A model generated the notes under the pieces. The model made no database searches and was not told the DNA's origin. It saw only the letters and a program-made list of their open reading frames with translations. Positions 10,016-19,736 of a stretch of 64,000 nucleotides of DNA are shown here, piece by piece. Both the position numbers and the translations under genes were made by a program. Source of the DNA: Leishmania donovani (Eukaryota > Euglenozoa > Kinetoplastea > Trypanosomatida > Trypanosomatidae); NCBI RefSeq assembly GCF_000227135.1, contig NC_018258.1, forward strand, positions 1,172,732 to 1,236,731, given 5' to 3'. How positions within the stretch are numbered: position 1 is the first letter of the stretch; each line of letters opens with the position of its first letter.

Positions 10016-13000
10016 TCACAGGTTTCCGAGGATGTGCATAAAGGAGGCGTTGTTACCGTGCTCTTCCTTGAAATACTCGCACAGCTGTGGGTGCTCCCGC
10101 AGCGCCTGCGTCAAGACCTGGTCAGGTAAGTTCACGAGAAAGTTGCTGCACTCGCGGTAGTAGCGCTCCGTGAAGAGCACGACGCCCTTCCACAGCTGCG
10201 GGTCCGTGTCCCACACGGAGGCTCGCTCTAGCGGCGTTAGAATCGTCTGCACAGCAAAGTTGATGAATTCTGTGTAGCGGCTGCGCAGGAACAGCGTGGC
10301 CGCCTGCAGCACAGTTGCCATGAGCTGTGATGGGATCGGCGGCGGGTGCATGAGCTGCTGCAGCGCTTTCTGCACCTCTGGCGGGCCGAACAGCTTCTCC
10401 ACGGTCGTGTTGTCGAAGCTGCGCGTCAGCTCGAAGCACAGGTTCACCACCTCCTTCGTTGTGCCCACGCTGATCGGCGGAAGCTCCTCCGTCTTCTCCT
10501 TCCCGGTCACCGCACCAGCGGAGGTTTGCTCGCCATTGTGCATGCCGTCCAGAACACCGCCAGTCGTGCCGCCTAGTGCTCCGCCATGCAGCGGGTGGGA
10601 GAGCATGGACGAGGCAAGCCTGGACTGGCTCTCCTGCGGGGCTCGATGGAGGTACACAAAGAAGTCCACGCGCGTCAGGCCACGCGGCACACCGTCTTGG
10701 AAGGAGACAGGGCACTTGACGAACACCTCTCGCAGCACCTGAATCTCAAAAGCCCGCAGCTCTGCCGGCTCCAGCACATACATCCGCTCCTTCGCCGGCA
10801 GCCGGTGAAACGCATTGTGGTAGTGCCGCTGGAACTGCAGCTGCACCTGAAGAAACAGAAGGAAGACGTTAAGGTAGGTCTGCTTCAGCTCCTTGGCAGG
10901 AAGAAAGCTGAGAAACGGTGCAAGGTAGCGAATGTCAAGCAGAGATGCCGACTGGGTCGAGTTACCCAGTGGAATGCCGCTGAGCTCGTACATCGCTTTC
11001 GCGTGGCCCAGCACGGCATTGCTGATGTTGCGCAGCGCCTCCAGGGTGACGGTCGTCGATGCCTGACTCGCGGCCTTGATCCCGTCAGCGGATGTGGACA
11101 TGGTGTTCGCCGCGGAGTTGACCTCCTGTGCCATGACGCCGAGTTGCTCCCGCACCGCCCACAGCATGGACTGGACGAGGGGCCGCGCCTCTCGGCAGCG
11201 CTTGCGCAGCAGCGGCATCACGGCCGCCACGAAGTTGGAGGCGTCCGTCTTTAGCAGGTGCTGCGTCATGCGACGGACGTCGGCGTTCTCGGGAAGGAGC
11301 TGCATCATGAGGATGTTTCCGCGCTCGACGCACTGCTGAAAGACTTCGAGTAGGGCAGGGAACAGCTCGCGAGGCTGGCGCGCGCACAGCATCAGAAAGA
11401 GGCCGAGGCGGCGGTTCAGCACGGTGGACATGCGCACACGGTCTTTGGCGGTGGCCTCATCCGTATCGCCGGCGATGGCCGCCGCCTCATCCCCGTTCGC
11501 CGTATCGCCGCCGTCATGGGCGCGCTTCAGCCTCGAGGATGAGGAGCGTTGATAGGCTGGAATGGCAAAGAGCTGCTTCTTCGCGTACCGGAGGAGATGC
11601 CCCTCTGCCGTTACGTCCAGCACCGGTGCTCCTTGAGTGGTGGTGGTCGACAGCAGCTGATCGATCTCCTTGATGGCGAAACGGCGCGCGTAGTCGTGCG
11701 TGCTGAGACAGAGCTGCAGCAGGATGTTCACGGCGCATGTGCGGTACACCGGCCGCCGTACAGCCAGGTTGCGCAAGAGCCACATTCCAATCACGCAGCT
11801 GGCCTTGTCGGCGGAGAGGCAGAAGTGCTTGTACAGGTGGTACCACACATACCGGGTGAGCACCGGGGCCTGCAGCAGGACATCCAACAAAATCAGGTTG
11901 AGCCGTGCCGTCCGGATAAGCTCCAGCACGCGGCACAGCATGTGGCTGTACGTCGATGGGGCCGCTACGGTATCATTCAGAAAGCCGAAGTCCTGCTCGC
12001 CAGTGGTGGCACGAGCGCCGGCCGCGGCATCCTCCTCCCCGGCGCCGCCTACCCCGTCGGGCTCCTCACGAGCCCGCTTCTGACCGACGTCCTGGCTCGC
12101 GCGGTGAACATCGTCGTCGTACAGAAAGGCAATGGGGCTCTCCACCTCAACCGAGAAGCCGGCGTCCGTCTGCATCAACTCGCCACCGCCGTGGGGGCCG
12201 CCGTCGTCCAGGAGAGTGCCATCGTCCCCGCCGTGCGCCACCGCGGCGCTTCCACCGAGAAGCAGCGTACTGTTCCAGGTGGCGCTCCGCTCGTGCATTG
12301 GCGCCTGTGTGGCGTAGTACATGAAGAGCACCTGCAGCGTGAGCTGATAGTAGGAGCTGGCGAGAAACAGAGAGGCCACATCGGCGTTCGGGTTCGCAGT
12401 GGCCGTGCTCGTCTTCCCGCTAGCAGCAGCCTCCTTCTGCGCCTGGGCCCGCGTGAGCTCCCTTCGGAGGTGCAGGAGAAGCTCATCCATGGCACTGTCC
12501 GCCAGCGACGGAGGTAGCTGCACGAGACAGCGCGAGATGAGCGCCTGTGTCAGTCGGATGCGCGCCTCAGCCTCGCCGCGGACATGCTGGTACGCTCCGA
12601 GAACGGAGGTGAAGGCAGCGCGCTCCAGCCGCGAGCGGGCGGACACCTTGCGGAGAATCTGCATGCCGCGCATGTGCAAGGCGGCGCTGTCTTTCACGTG
12701 CTCGATCAGCTTCCCGGCAGCGATCGCCTCCACACCCTGCCGTTCCATCTGCCGCAACTTTTCCAATTCTTCCGTCTGAGCCTGGTAGGCGGCGGCGAGC
12801 TGCATCTGCTCCAGGCCCCGGCGATGCAGCTCCTGGATCGCGTCCTCGCTCAGGAAGTCCATGCGCGACACCGTCAGCATTACCATGTCCACCAAGGCGG
12901 ACGCTGTGACCGGGCCGAGGGACGTCTTCAAGTACGCCTCGCGGCGACCAAGCAGGGTGTCGCCCTCTTCATCGTTGAAGAAGTCATAGTCGCCCTCGCC

Positions 13001-14509
13001 CCCGCCGGCCGCTCCCCCGCTCGTGATGAGGTGATGAGGCGGGGCCAGAACCCGACGGCACTCGCGCAGACGGCCTGGAGCTCTGCTGTCGTCGCCCCAG
13101 CCCGAAGAGCTTGTCTTGTCTTCCTCCACCGCTGCCGCTGCGGCCACGTGCCCGTCGATGTCCTCCGTCATCATGGCGCGATGTACGGGGTTGATGACAA
13201 GCACGGCACCGCCGAACGCAGAGACAGCTGCCTGCAGACCAGTAAAAGCCGCCTCGCTCACCAAGGGCACCTCCGCCGCATTGCTGCTCTTGCCAGCGAC
13301 GCGACGCAGCTGCAGTCCCACACTAAACACCCGCTGCAAGCTGCGCTGGACGTGATACACGCGGAAGACGTCCTTCTTGGCACCTCTCGCACCGCCACGA
13401 CCGCCGGCGTCGCCGTCCGCCCCTTCCTTTTCCATGAACTCCATCTGGCGCTGCTGTTGCAACGCTATGTACTGCTGCGCAAACTTGAGCAGCACCTCCA
13501 CAATGCAGGCGGCGGCCCGCGAGCACAACTGCTCGAGCGAGCTGGAGACAGGCCGCGTCTTGGAAGAGGAGGCGGAAACAGCGATGTGCGAAATCGCCCA
13601 CAGCACATCTTCGATGTCCTGCAAGAGGGCAGTAAGAAGAATTGGCGATGTCTTCTTACCAGACCGACCGCCACCCCCGATGGCGCCACCGGCGGCATTC
13701 GCGGTTCTGCCGTGCGAGCCCGTGAGCGGCTCCTGCAGCGCGATGTTCAAAGGCTGCAACATGCCTTCCACAGCAGCCTCCAGCTCTTCTACAACACGCT
13801 CCCCGACCGACGGCGAGCCGCAGCCAGCCAATGACCCAAGCAGAGCCCAGACACTGCTCTGCAGGCTCCGGCGCGCGTACTCGTACGACGTGACGCGACG
13901 CAGACTGTCCACGGAGGTTGTGAAGCGCTTGGCCACAATCTCGCGCAAGGAGTGCAGCTCCGACTCCAACGACGCCCGCGTTGTCTCCGCCTCCTCGTCC
14001 TCACCAGCACCTGATGCCTCAGGCGACACACCGTTGGCCTCGACAGAGGGGAACACAATCGTTGTTGCGTGCGGGAACACAACTGCCGTAGCCCGGCTCC
14101 AGTAAGCGAAGGTCGTTGCATTCGTCGTCGTCGCCGTCTCGTTCAGAAACATGGACAAGAGCAGGTAGTCGTCCGGCGTAAAGGCCCACTGCGGATCCGT
14201 GGACAAGGTCGTGGCCATTGCCCCGTCAGCTTGGTTTCGCCAAAACGTACAAGTCACGGGTGATGCAGACGCATCCGCTGTGCGTGTGTAACGCTCATGC
14301 GCGAACTCTAGCACCTCTGCAAGGCTGCGCATTACGCACTGCTTCTGAAGCATCTCCCGGGGCGTGCCGCTGTGGCTGTTGTACGCATCCAGCAGCACCT
14401 CTACGATCTGCCGCACCTCGTCCAAGGTGCTGAGCCCATGGAGGAGCAATGTAAGGTCCAGCGCGTCCACCGAGTCCACTGACCCAATAACAGACGTGAG
14501 CGTGTCCAT
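10016..14509 (-). CDS. Symplekin, mRNA 3'-end processing scaffold
   Basis: A 1497-aa protein. Symplekin is the HEAT-repeat scaffold of the cleavage and polyadenylation machinery in the nucleus; in trypanosomatids polyadenylation is coupled to trans-splicing of the next mRNA. The C-terminal third (about 1190-1490) matches the symplekin C-terminal domain: FLPAKELKQTYLNVFLLFLQ near 1200, PPPIPSQLMATVLQAATLFL near 1388, then an aromatic block with Asp-Pro-Gln-Leu-Trp-Lys near 1435 and NLPDQVLTQALREHPQL near 1460. Alpha-helical repeats without obvious motifs cover 560-1150. Disordered acidic or Gly-rich loops interrupt the middle, including a basic QKRAREE patch that could be a nuclear signal. The open frame runs 81 codons further upstream, but the first of those is TTG and the segment is a translated pyrimidine tract, so the ATG at 14507-14509 was chosen. 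Identification rests mainly on the C-terminal domain. Confidence 0.85.
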   Translation of the reverse strand: MDTLTSVIGSVDSVDALDLTLLLHGLSTLDEVRQIVEVLLDAYNSHSGTPREMLQKQCVMRSLAEVLEFAHERYTRTADASASPVTCTFWRNQADGAMATTLSTDPQWAFTPDDYLLLSMFLNETATTTNATTFAYWSRATAVVFPHATTIVFPSVEANGVSPEASGAGEDEEAETTRASLESELHSLREIVAKRFTTSVDSLRRVTSYEYARRSLQSSVWALLGSLAGCGSPSVGERVVEELEAAVEGMLQPLNIALQEPLTGSHGRTANAAGGAIGGGGRSGKKTSPILLTALLQDIEDVLWAISHIAVSASSSKTRPVSSSLEQLCSRAAACIVEVLLKFAQQYIALQQQRQMEFMEKEGADGDAGGRGGARGAKKDVFRVYHVQRSLQRVFSVGLQLRRVAGKSSNAAEVPLVSEAAFTGLQAAVSAFGGAVLVINPVHRAMMTEDIDGHVAAAAAVEEDKTSSSGWGDDSRAPGRLRECRRVLAPPHHLITSGGAAGGGEGDYDFFNDEEGDTLLGRREAYLKTSLGPVTASALVDMVMLTVSRMDFLSEDAIQELHRRGLEQMQLAAAYQAQTEELEKLRQMERQGVEAIAAGKLIEHVKDSAALHMRGMQILRKVSARSRLERAAFTSVLGAYQHVRGEAEARIRLTQALISRCLVQLPPSLADSAMDELLLHLRRELTRAQAQKEAAASGKTSTATANPNADVASLFLASSYYQLTLQVLFMYYATQAPMHERSATWNSTLLLGGSAAVAHGGDDGTLLDDGGPHGGGELMQTDAGFSVEVESPIAFLYDDDVHRASQDVGQKRAREEPDGVGGAGEEDAAAGARATTGEQDFGFLNDTVAAPSTYSHMLCRVLELIRTARLNLILLDVLLQAPVLTRYVWYHLYKHFCLSADKASCVIGMWLLRNLAVRRPVYRTCAVNILLQLCLSTHDYARRFAIKEIDQLLSTTTTQGAPVLDVTAEGHLLRYAKKQLFAIPAYQRSSSSRLKRAHDGGDTANGDEAAAIAGDTDEATAKDRVRMSTVLNRRLGLFLMLCARQPRELFPALLEVFQQCVERGNILMMQLLPENADVRRMTQHLLKTDASNFVAAVMPLLRKRCREARPLVQSMLWAVREQLGVMAQEVNSAANTMSTSADGIKAASQASTTVTLEALRNISNAVLGHAKAMYELSGIPLGNSTQSASLLDIRYLAPFLSFLPAKELKQTYLNVFLLFLQVQLQFQRHYHNAFHRLPAKERMYVLEPAELRAFEIQVLREVFVKCPVSFQDGVPRGLTRVDFFVYLHRAPQESQSRLASSMLSHPLHGGALGGTTGGVLDGMHNGEQTSAGAVTGKEKTEELPPISVGTTKEVVNLCFELTRSFDNTTVEKLFGPPEVQKALQQLMHPPPIPSQLMATVLQAATLFLRSRYTEFINFAVQTILTPLERASVWDTDPQLWKGVVLFTERYYRECSNFLVNLPDQVLTQALREHPQLCEYFKEEHGNNASFMHILGNL

Positions 14510-14537
14510 TTTCTTCTGCCGCGAGTACAATAGACAG

Positions 14538-14539
14538 CT
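14538..14539 (-). promoter_or_regulatory. Predicted trans-splice acceptor AG, symplekin
   Basis: First AG after a CT-rich tract (about 14562-14597 on the sense strand), giving a predicted 5' UTR of about 28 nt. Prediction from pattern only. Confidence 0.4.
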
Positions 14540-15980
14540 GGCCGCGTTTTTTGTTTCGTGTGCGGTAGAGGGCAGACGAGAAGGTGAGGGGTGGGGGAAA
14601 GAGAGCAAAGGAGGAGAAGACGGTATTGCATGCGGCAGAGCTGCGGCGAAAGAAAACAACATATTTTTCTGTGGGGGGAGGGAGGGGGTGCGTGATCGAC
14701 GAAGCGCGACAGAGATCGGATCCTCGTCCTCTCGCCCGCTGTCTATCAGCAAAAGAGAGAGGCAACGGCAGGCGCTGGCACATACTATGACGCTGCAGGC
14801 CGGGAAGGGAAATCGAGATGAGTACGCACACGCGTCGCTCTTACTGGGTTTCTGTGGATTTAGTTCTGAGATTCAGCGGTCACTAGCACGGTCAGTGATG
14901 CCGACGGTGCCGTGCCCGATACACAGCAAATAGAGTTACGCAAGAGCCATCCAACGAAGACGGGCCGGCACGGTGGAGACATCGCACCCAACGCACACGC
15001 AACACCAACAGAGAAGTGACCAAAATACGTCGGAAGCTAGAAGGAGAGGAAGGCAGGGAAAGAAAGGCAACGCGACAAGAGAGAGTGAGTGACTGATACG
15101 TACCGCCGCCAGGCGAGCATTGTGCCACGCCGATCGAAAAGGTGGTCGCTGGCGACGCTGCGCAGATGGACAACGAAAACAAACGAGACAAGGCAGGGAG
15201 GGGAGGGGAGAGGGAGATCGCCGTCATCTTTTTCACCTGTACCTGCATGGCAGAAGACGGGAGGCAAAAGGAAAGCATGGGTGTAGTGGTGATGGTAGTG
15301 GTGTTGGTGGTGGTGGTGGGGGGGGGGGAGGGGTTGGGAGAAGGGCGCTGCACAAGGCAAAAAGGGGGTAGGGAAAGGACAACGCGCCGACGACTTCCTC
15401 TTCCAACGATGCGTGCTTCTCATCCTCTTTGCGCCGATGTGCGTCGTGGACGGCTAGACCACAACAAGACGCCCCTGCCTGCTATCGACACTAGCAAGGA
15501 TTCTCGGGCACGCAGGTCTTTATCGCATGCAGCTTCTTGTGCTTATAGATTCGAACAGCCCGCCTTAGCTTCTTTTCTGATGTTCATTCTTATTATTCCT
15601 TTCGATTCGTCCGTCCCCCTCCCCCCGCAAAGGCGAACGGAACCGCAGTGCCACGCTGTCAGGGGCCGAGACGCTACCACCGAGCACCTCCCAGGCGGCC
15701 TCGGGCCGCCTCCTCACAGCACGAGAAGTGAGAAAGGCAGAGAGGCAGAGAGAGAAGCAGACGTGGATGGAGAAGACGAGGTGCGCGGCGGCAGTTAGAA
15801 GACGGCAGGCGAGCAGAGAAGCCTCGTCTTCTTTGCACCAATGTCGCCCTCACGTCGAATATAGGCGCCCAGCAGACGCCATGCGTTGAGGAAACAGAAG
15901 CGACAAAGCCGCGCGTGCAGTCCCGCGCACGCGCCCGCGGGAGACACACGCCGTTTGGTGCACACGAATGCATTCCTCAC
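14540..15980. other. Intergenic, no supported gene
   Basis: Between symplekin and the 538-aa gene. It contains plus-strand GT and GTGG repeats at 15290-15325 and a G9 run at 15320-15328. Frames on both strands are low-complexity. Confidence 0.5.
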
Positions 15981-17597
15981 TTAGCTCAGCACTGCCTGCT
16001 GGAGGACAACGTTGAAGTCCACCTCGTCGCCGACGTTGTCCTCGGGGAAGTCAAAGAGCGCCTGCATGACGTCGAACCACCGCTCGCTCATCTGCAGCCA
16101 CCCGTCGCCGTGGTACGGCACACGCGTCATTTGCTGCAGGCGCATGCGGTACTCGAGCTCCATCTCGGGGAGTGGCGTCCGCGGTGGCGGCGGCAGGCGG
16201 TGCGTGATGTCCCACTTGCTCGCGTAGTGGTACCACAGCTCGGCGCGGTTGCGGCGCTCGTCCTTGGGCACACGCGGTGGCGGCGGCGGTGGAAAAAAGT
16301 TCGCGTGAAAATGCAGCAAGTCGCTAAGGTACTTACTCTCGCTCTTGTGGCGCCCAGCAACACCGTTTCCATGTGCACTATAAGGTGCGCGCGCCGATAC
16401 CCTTGACGGCGCCGTGGTGCCAGTGCCAGCGGACACCATGAAGCCGCCGCCGTAGTTGGACGACGGCGCCAGCGCCTGGTCTTGCGGAGAGTCGTCGATG
16501 GCGTCTTGACCACGGACGGCAAAGCCGTTGTCCTGCTTCAAGGACGGAATCGTCGGCCCACAGCGGCCCTGCAACGACTGCCCGTACCCGCCACGCTGTG
16601 GACGGCTACCGTAAGAACCACCAGTACCGCCGCGACTACCGAACGCCTCTTCCTCTGCTGGCGGGTCACTCAGATTCGGGTAATTGCGCAGCGCATTCTG
16701 AGTTGTTCCTAGTGCAGTGGCGTGCGCTGGCGCGCGCGGCTGGCCTCCGTGGATGTACTCGACAAGCGAGTGCATCGCCAGCGGTAAACCTGCAGAGACG
16801 ATGATGCGGTGGGCCACCTCCTCGTCCTCTAACCGCGGCACATACGACATCCCAGTGGAGCCGCCGGAGAATACCGCGTCACTCCCAGGGCTGGTCGTGC
16901 GGGTACCGCCGCGAGACATCGCAGTGGGTTCTGCTAACGCCGCGCTTGGGGCGACTGAGCTTTCCTGAACCGTGAAGTAGTTCGGCTTTTGGGGTGATTG
17001 CTGCTGCCGGGGGCGTGGGAAAAACTGCGTGAGATCGTTGTTTAATGGCGCTTCGTGAACGGTGCCAAAGCGGCTTTCGTAGCCATAGTGAACAGTGGTC
17101 GAGTAGCGCGGCTGCAACGGCTGTCGCTGCGGCAGGGGCACATGCACTCCACGCGAGTCCGTGTGCAGCACTCCTTGGGGCGAGAGGGCCTGCAGAGCTG
17201 CCGCGGCCAACTCGGCAGTGTCTGGGCTATCGGTGTTGCCCTTTGCCTCGGTCTGCCCAAAGTTGTGCTGATGTACGATACCGTCGCCCATGAGCGGCGA
17301 TCCTGTCGCAGAAGCCCACACATCACTGCGGCCGTAGCGTGTCAGGGGGGTCTGCGCTGAAGGACGGTTCGCCGCCTCCTCTTCCCAGACAGAGCTACTG
17401 CCTGGAGCCGCCCAGTCGGCGCTGCTATCGCCCCAGGCTTCCGAGAGCGTGACAATCATGGTTGGTGTGCGCACCTCACCTGGCAGAAGACTGCTTTCCC
17501 GCTTCAAGTCGACGCCGTCGCCGCGGTCCAACGCTGCGATAGTCGGCCGCTCACCACCACCCCCCTTGTTCATCATGGCCACGGTGCTTGTGTGCAT
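15981..17597 (-). CDS. Unrecognised 538-aa protein with conserved-looking C-terminus
   Basis: The first ~400 residues are Ser, Gly, Pro and Gln-rich and look disordered. The C-terminal ~125 residues look folded: SKYLSDLLHFHANFF at about 418, a proline run (PPPPPPR near 437), then a Trp- and Arg-rich block (AELWYHYASKWDITHRLPPPP, then LEYRMRLQQMTRVPYHGDGW), ending in an acidic helix (FDVMQALFDFPEDNVGDEVD). No family was recognised; the proline-flanked aromatic block might be a docking element. The ORF extends 106 codons upstream through translated pyrimidine tract; the ATG at 17595-17597 is the first with a good acceptor just upstream. Other in-frame ATGs follow at codons 8 and 9. Confidence 0.75.
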   Translation of the reverse strand: MHTSTVAMMNKGGGGERPTIAALDRGDGVDLKRESSLLPGEVRTPTMIVTLSEAWGDSSADWAAPGSSSVWEEEAANRPSAQTPLTRYGRSDVWASATGSPLMGDGIVHQHNFGQTEAKGNTDSPDTAELAAAALQALSPQGVLHTDSRGVHVPLPQRQPLQPRYSTTVHYGYESRFGTVHEAPLNNDLTQFFPRPRQQQSPQKPNYFTVQESSVAPSAALAEPTAMSRGGTRTTSPGSDAVFSGGSTGMSYVPRLEDEEVAHRIIVSAGLPLAMHSLVEYIHGGQPRAPAHATALGTTQNALRNYPNLSDPPAEEEAFGSRGGTGGSYGSRPQRGGYGQSLQGRCGPTIPSLKQDNGFAVRGQDAIDDSPQDQALAPSSNYGGGFMVSAGTGTTAPSRVSARAPYSAHGNGVAGRHKSESKYLSDLLHFHANFFPPPPPPRVPKDERRNRAELWYHYASKWDITHRLPPPPRTPLPEMELEYRMRLQQMTRVPYHGDGWLQMSERWFDVMQALFDFPEDNVGDEVDFNVVLQQAVLS

Positions 17598-17650
17598 GCC
17601 GGGAAAGGGGAGTAAGGCTGGAGGGTCGGGAGTGTTTGGGTGTAAGCAAG

Positions 17651-17652
17651 CT
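17651..17652 (-). promoter_or_regulatory. Predicted trans-splice acceptor AG for the 538-aa gene
   Basis: The sense strand reads TTTTCTCCTTTTCGTTCAG, a near-ideal pyrimidine tract plus CAG, 53 nt before the chosen ATG. It supports that start over the longer open frame. Confidence 0.6.
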
Positions 17653-18298
17653 GAACGAAAAGGAGAAAACTGTGAGCGCGCGGGGCAGGGCAGCGGAGGA
17701 AGAGGGCAGCGGCAACGATAATGGAAGTACAGAACGCCACACAGCTGCGGGAATCGCTCTCTGTTAACTTCTTTTTGCCTGTTGGTGCCGCAGATGACCA
17801 GCAGGCGCACGGGGGAGGGCGGGCGCGAATGGGTGACAGCGTAGCGCCCGAAAGGACGGCCGAGGGACACGATGGGCCTGTAGAGAGTCGCTGGTGGCCA
17901 GAATACTGCCGTCAAGCGTGAGGCACCATAGAAGGCTCTGAGCGAACAGAGCGCCGCTGTCAGCTACACACTGGAGAGAGGAGCGCCCGTTAGCGCGGGC
18001 TTCTCTTCGCGGACAAGATGAAACCCGACAGCGCGTCGTGAGGCGCACCCCCCCCTCCGGTGGTGGTGGTGGTGGAGGGGGGCACTCTACGTTTTCAATT
18101 AACGAGCTCGCACGTGTATGTGTGCCTTAAGGGCACTTAGTCGAAGAGGCAAGAGAATCAGCGGCACATCAAAAAACGCGGCGGCGTCGCGAGCAAGGAA
18201 GGAACAGCGAATCCTTCGCCGCTTAGCGTTCGCTTCGTGTAACCACACCAGCGGTGTCCACCACCGGTTGAGCTTTTTCATCTCTTTTGTTTTGCTCT
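17653..18298. other. Intergenic, no supported gene
   Basis: Short spacer holding the MAK11-like gene 3' flank. It has a GGT triplet repeat with flanking C- and G-runs at 18048-18081. No gene seen. Confidence 0.5.
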
Positions 18299-19681
18299 CT
18301 ACACAGGAAGGGGGTAGAGCTCCATGCCCGTTACGCGTCCTTGAAAGTTTGCACTCGTCACGTACTGCAGACTCAGACGGTCTTCTGCCGTCGTCCTCGC
18401 GTTCCACGCAATCACAATGCCGCTGGAGTCGATGGAGAAGATGGTACTGCCCTGCACCTGCAGTGCCTTGACACGGTTGATGTGCCGCAACGGGTTTTTT
18501 AGGCGCGTTTCCATGTCCACTTTCACCGGCGTCGCCAACAGCGCTGCCGCCGCTGCGCGCACGCTCTCCGGATATGTCACGGAGATCGGGACCAACCGCG
18601 CCGTCATGTTCAACGGCTTATCCGGAGTTCCTTCAATGCGGCACACTTTAAGCGCGCCCACCTCGGTGCCCACGATGAGCTCCGTTTCGGAGAAGAAGGC
18701 CAAGCGGTGCATCTCGTCCGGTGGCTGCGGGTTGGCACAGCGAAGGCTGCAAATGGGCTTCATGACAGAAGCCTCATAGACAACAAAGGAGAAGCGGCTA
18801 AAGATGACTAGCCGGGTGCCCTGAGGAGAGAAGAGAACACCGACGGGCACCTCGCGTGCTGAAGCAAAGACAGACGGCCTCTGCGCCTGCTCTTGTGCGT
18901 CGTCCTCAGACCTCCGAGAGAGACTGCCAGCAGCTGCAAGAGAGGGGTTGTACTTCCACTTCGTCAGCAGCTTCGCCTTCAGAAGGTCGAGCACGGCAAT
19001 CACACGATCTTCTCCTACGGTGACGGCAAGACTGCCGTGGCTGCCGGGGTGCACAGCAAGACCAACAACAGCTTTCTCGTGCACCGTGAGCGTCGTGCTG
19101 ACGGACCAGTCGCGACAGCGGTAGATCAGCAGCTGACCATCGGAACAGCCACACAGGAGGTGCTGAGAGCCGTCCGCGAAAACGAGTACGGTGACTTCAG
19201 ATGGGGGCACGATGCTGCCTAGATCAGCCAGCCGCACTGCGAGGGGCTCGCCAGCCTCCCGGATCTTTTTGCGCGCCGCTGCTGTCAGGCGCTCCTCGGC
19301 CTTGTTTGTGAAGAGAAAAACCCGTTCGTCGACGCCGCTGCTGGCGATGTAGCGCTCCGTTACTGCAACACTGTTTACGCGACCAACGTGCCGCTTCACG
19401 GAGAACTTTATGTAGAATTTCTCCTTACGGTACACGAGACCAGCCATGACAGCGTGGCAGGTACTCAAAACGAGAAGGGCACTCTTGCAGGGTTCTCGAT
19501 CATCTGTCACAGAGGCGGTAGCTGAACACGTGGCGGCTGTGTCGGAGGCAGCCGCCAAGGTGTGAGATGATGCTGGCGAGGGTACCGAGTGCGAGGAGGT
19601 GGCGCTTTCCTTCCTTGAAGCGCGATGTGATCTCGCTTCGTGCACAGACTTCGACCGCTGTCGCTTCGCGAGCGTTTTCAT
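18299..19681 (-). CDS. WD40 protein, MAK11/PAK1IP1 family
   Basis: A 460-aa protein. MAK11 in yeast and PAK1IP1 in animals are WD40 propeller proteins needed for 60S ribosomal subunit assembly in the nucleolus. Residues 1-75 are basic and Ser-rich without fold. The propeller starts at about 80: HVGRVNSVAVTERYIASSGV at 98-117 with DERVFLF after it, LLCGCSDGQLLIYRCRDWSV at 175-194, then HEKAVVGLAVHPGSHGSLAV at 201-220 followed by TVGEDRVIAVLDL, the order and spacing seen in MAK11. Later blades are degenerate and carry insertions (about 250-275 and 330-410), common in trypanosomatid versions. The start was chosen at the ATG 61 codons inside the open frame, because the upstream part contains a translated CA repeat. 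PAK binding is not implied. Assignment to the family is by motif pattern. Confidence 0.75.
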   Translation of the reverse strand: MKTLAKRQRSKSVHEARSHRASRKESATSSHSVPSPASSHTLAAASDTAATCSATASVTDDREPCKSALLVLSTCHAVMAGLVYRKEKFYIKFSVKRHVGRVNSVAVTERYIASSGVDERVFLFTNKAEERLTAAARKKIREAGEPLAVRLADLGSIVPPSEVTVLVFADGSQHLLCGCSDGQLLIYRCRDWSVSTTLTVHEKAVVGLAVHPGSHGSLAVTVGEDRVIAVLDLLKAKLLTKWKYNPSLAAAGSLSRRSEDDAQEQAQRPSVFASAREVPVGVLFSPQGTRLVIFSRFSFVVYEASVMKPICSLRCANPQPPDEMHRLAFFSETELIVGTEVGALKVCRIEGTPDKPLNMTARLVPISVTYPESVRAAAAALLATPVKVDMETRLKNPLRHINRVKALQVQGSTIFSIDSSGIVIAWNARTTAEDRLSLQYVTSANFQGRVTGMELYPLPV

Positions 19682-19734
19682 TGCTGCGCTTTTACCCTCT
19701 TGTCTACGTGTGTGTGTGTGGGTGTGTGGGTGCC

Positions 19735-19736
19735 CT
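19735..19736 (-). promoter_or_regulatory. Predicted trans-splice acceptor AG for the MAK11-like gene
   Basis: Sense-strand GGCTCCTCTCCCGCAG lies 53 nt upstream of the chosen ATG; a CA repeat sits in the predicted 5' UTR. Confidence 0.5.

Noticed and set aside
11549..13834. Long plus-strand frames of 322 and 416 aa
   Set aside because: They are antisense shadows of the GC-rich symplekin coding sequence.
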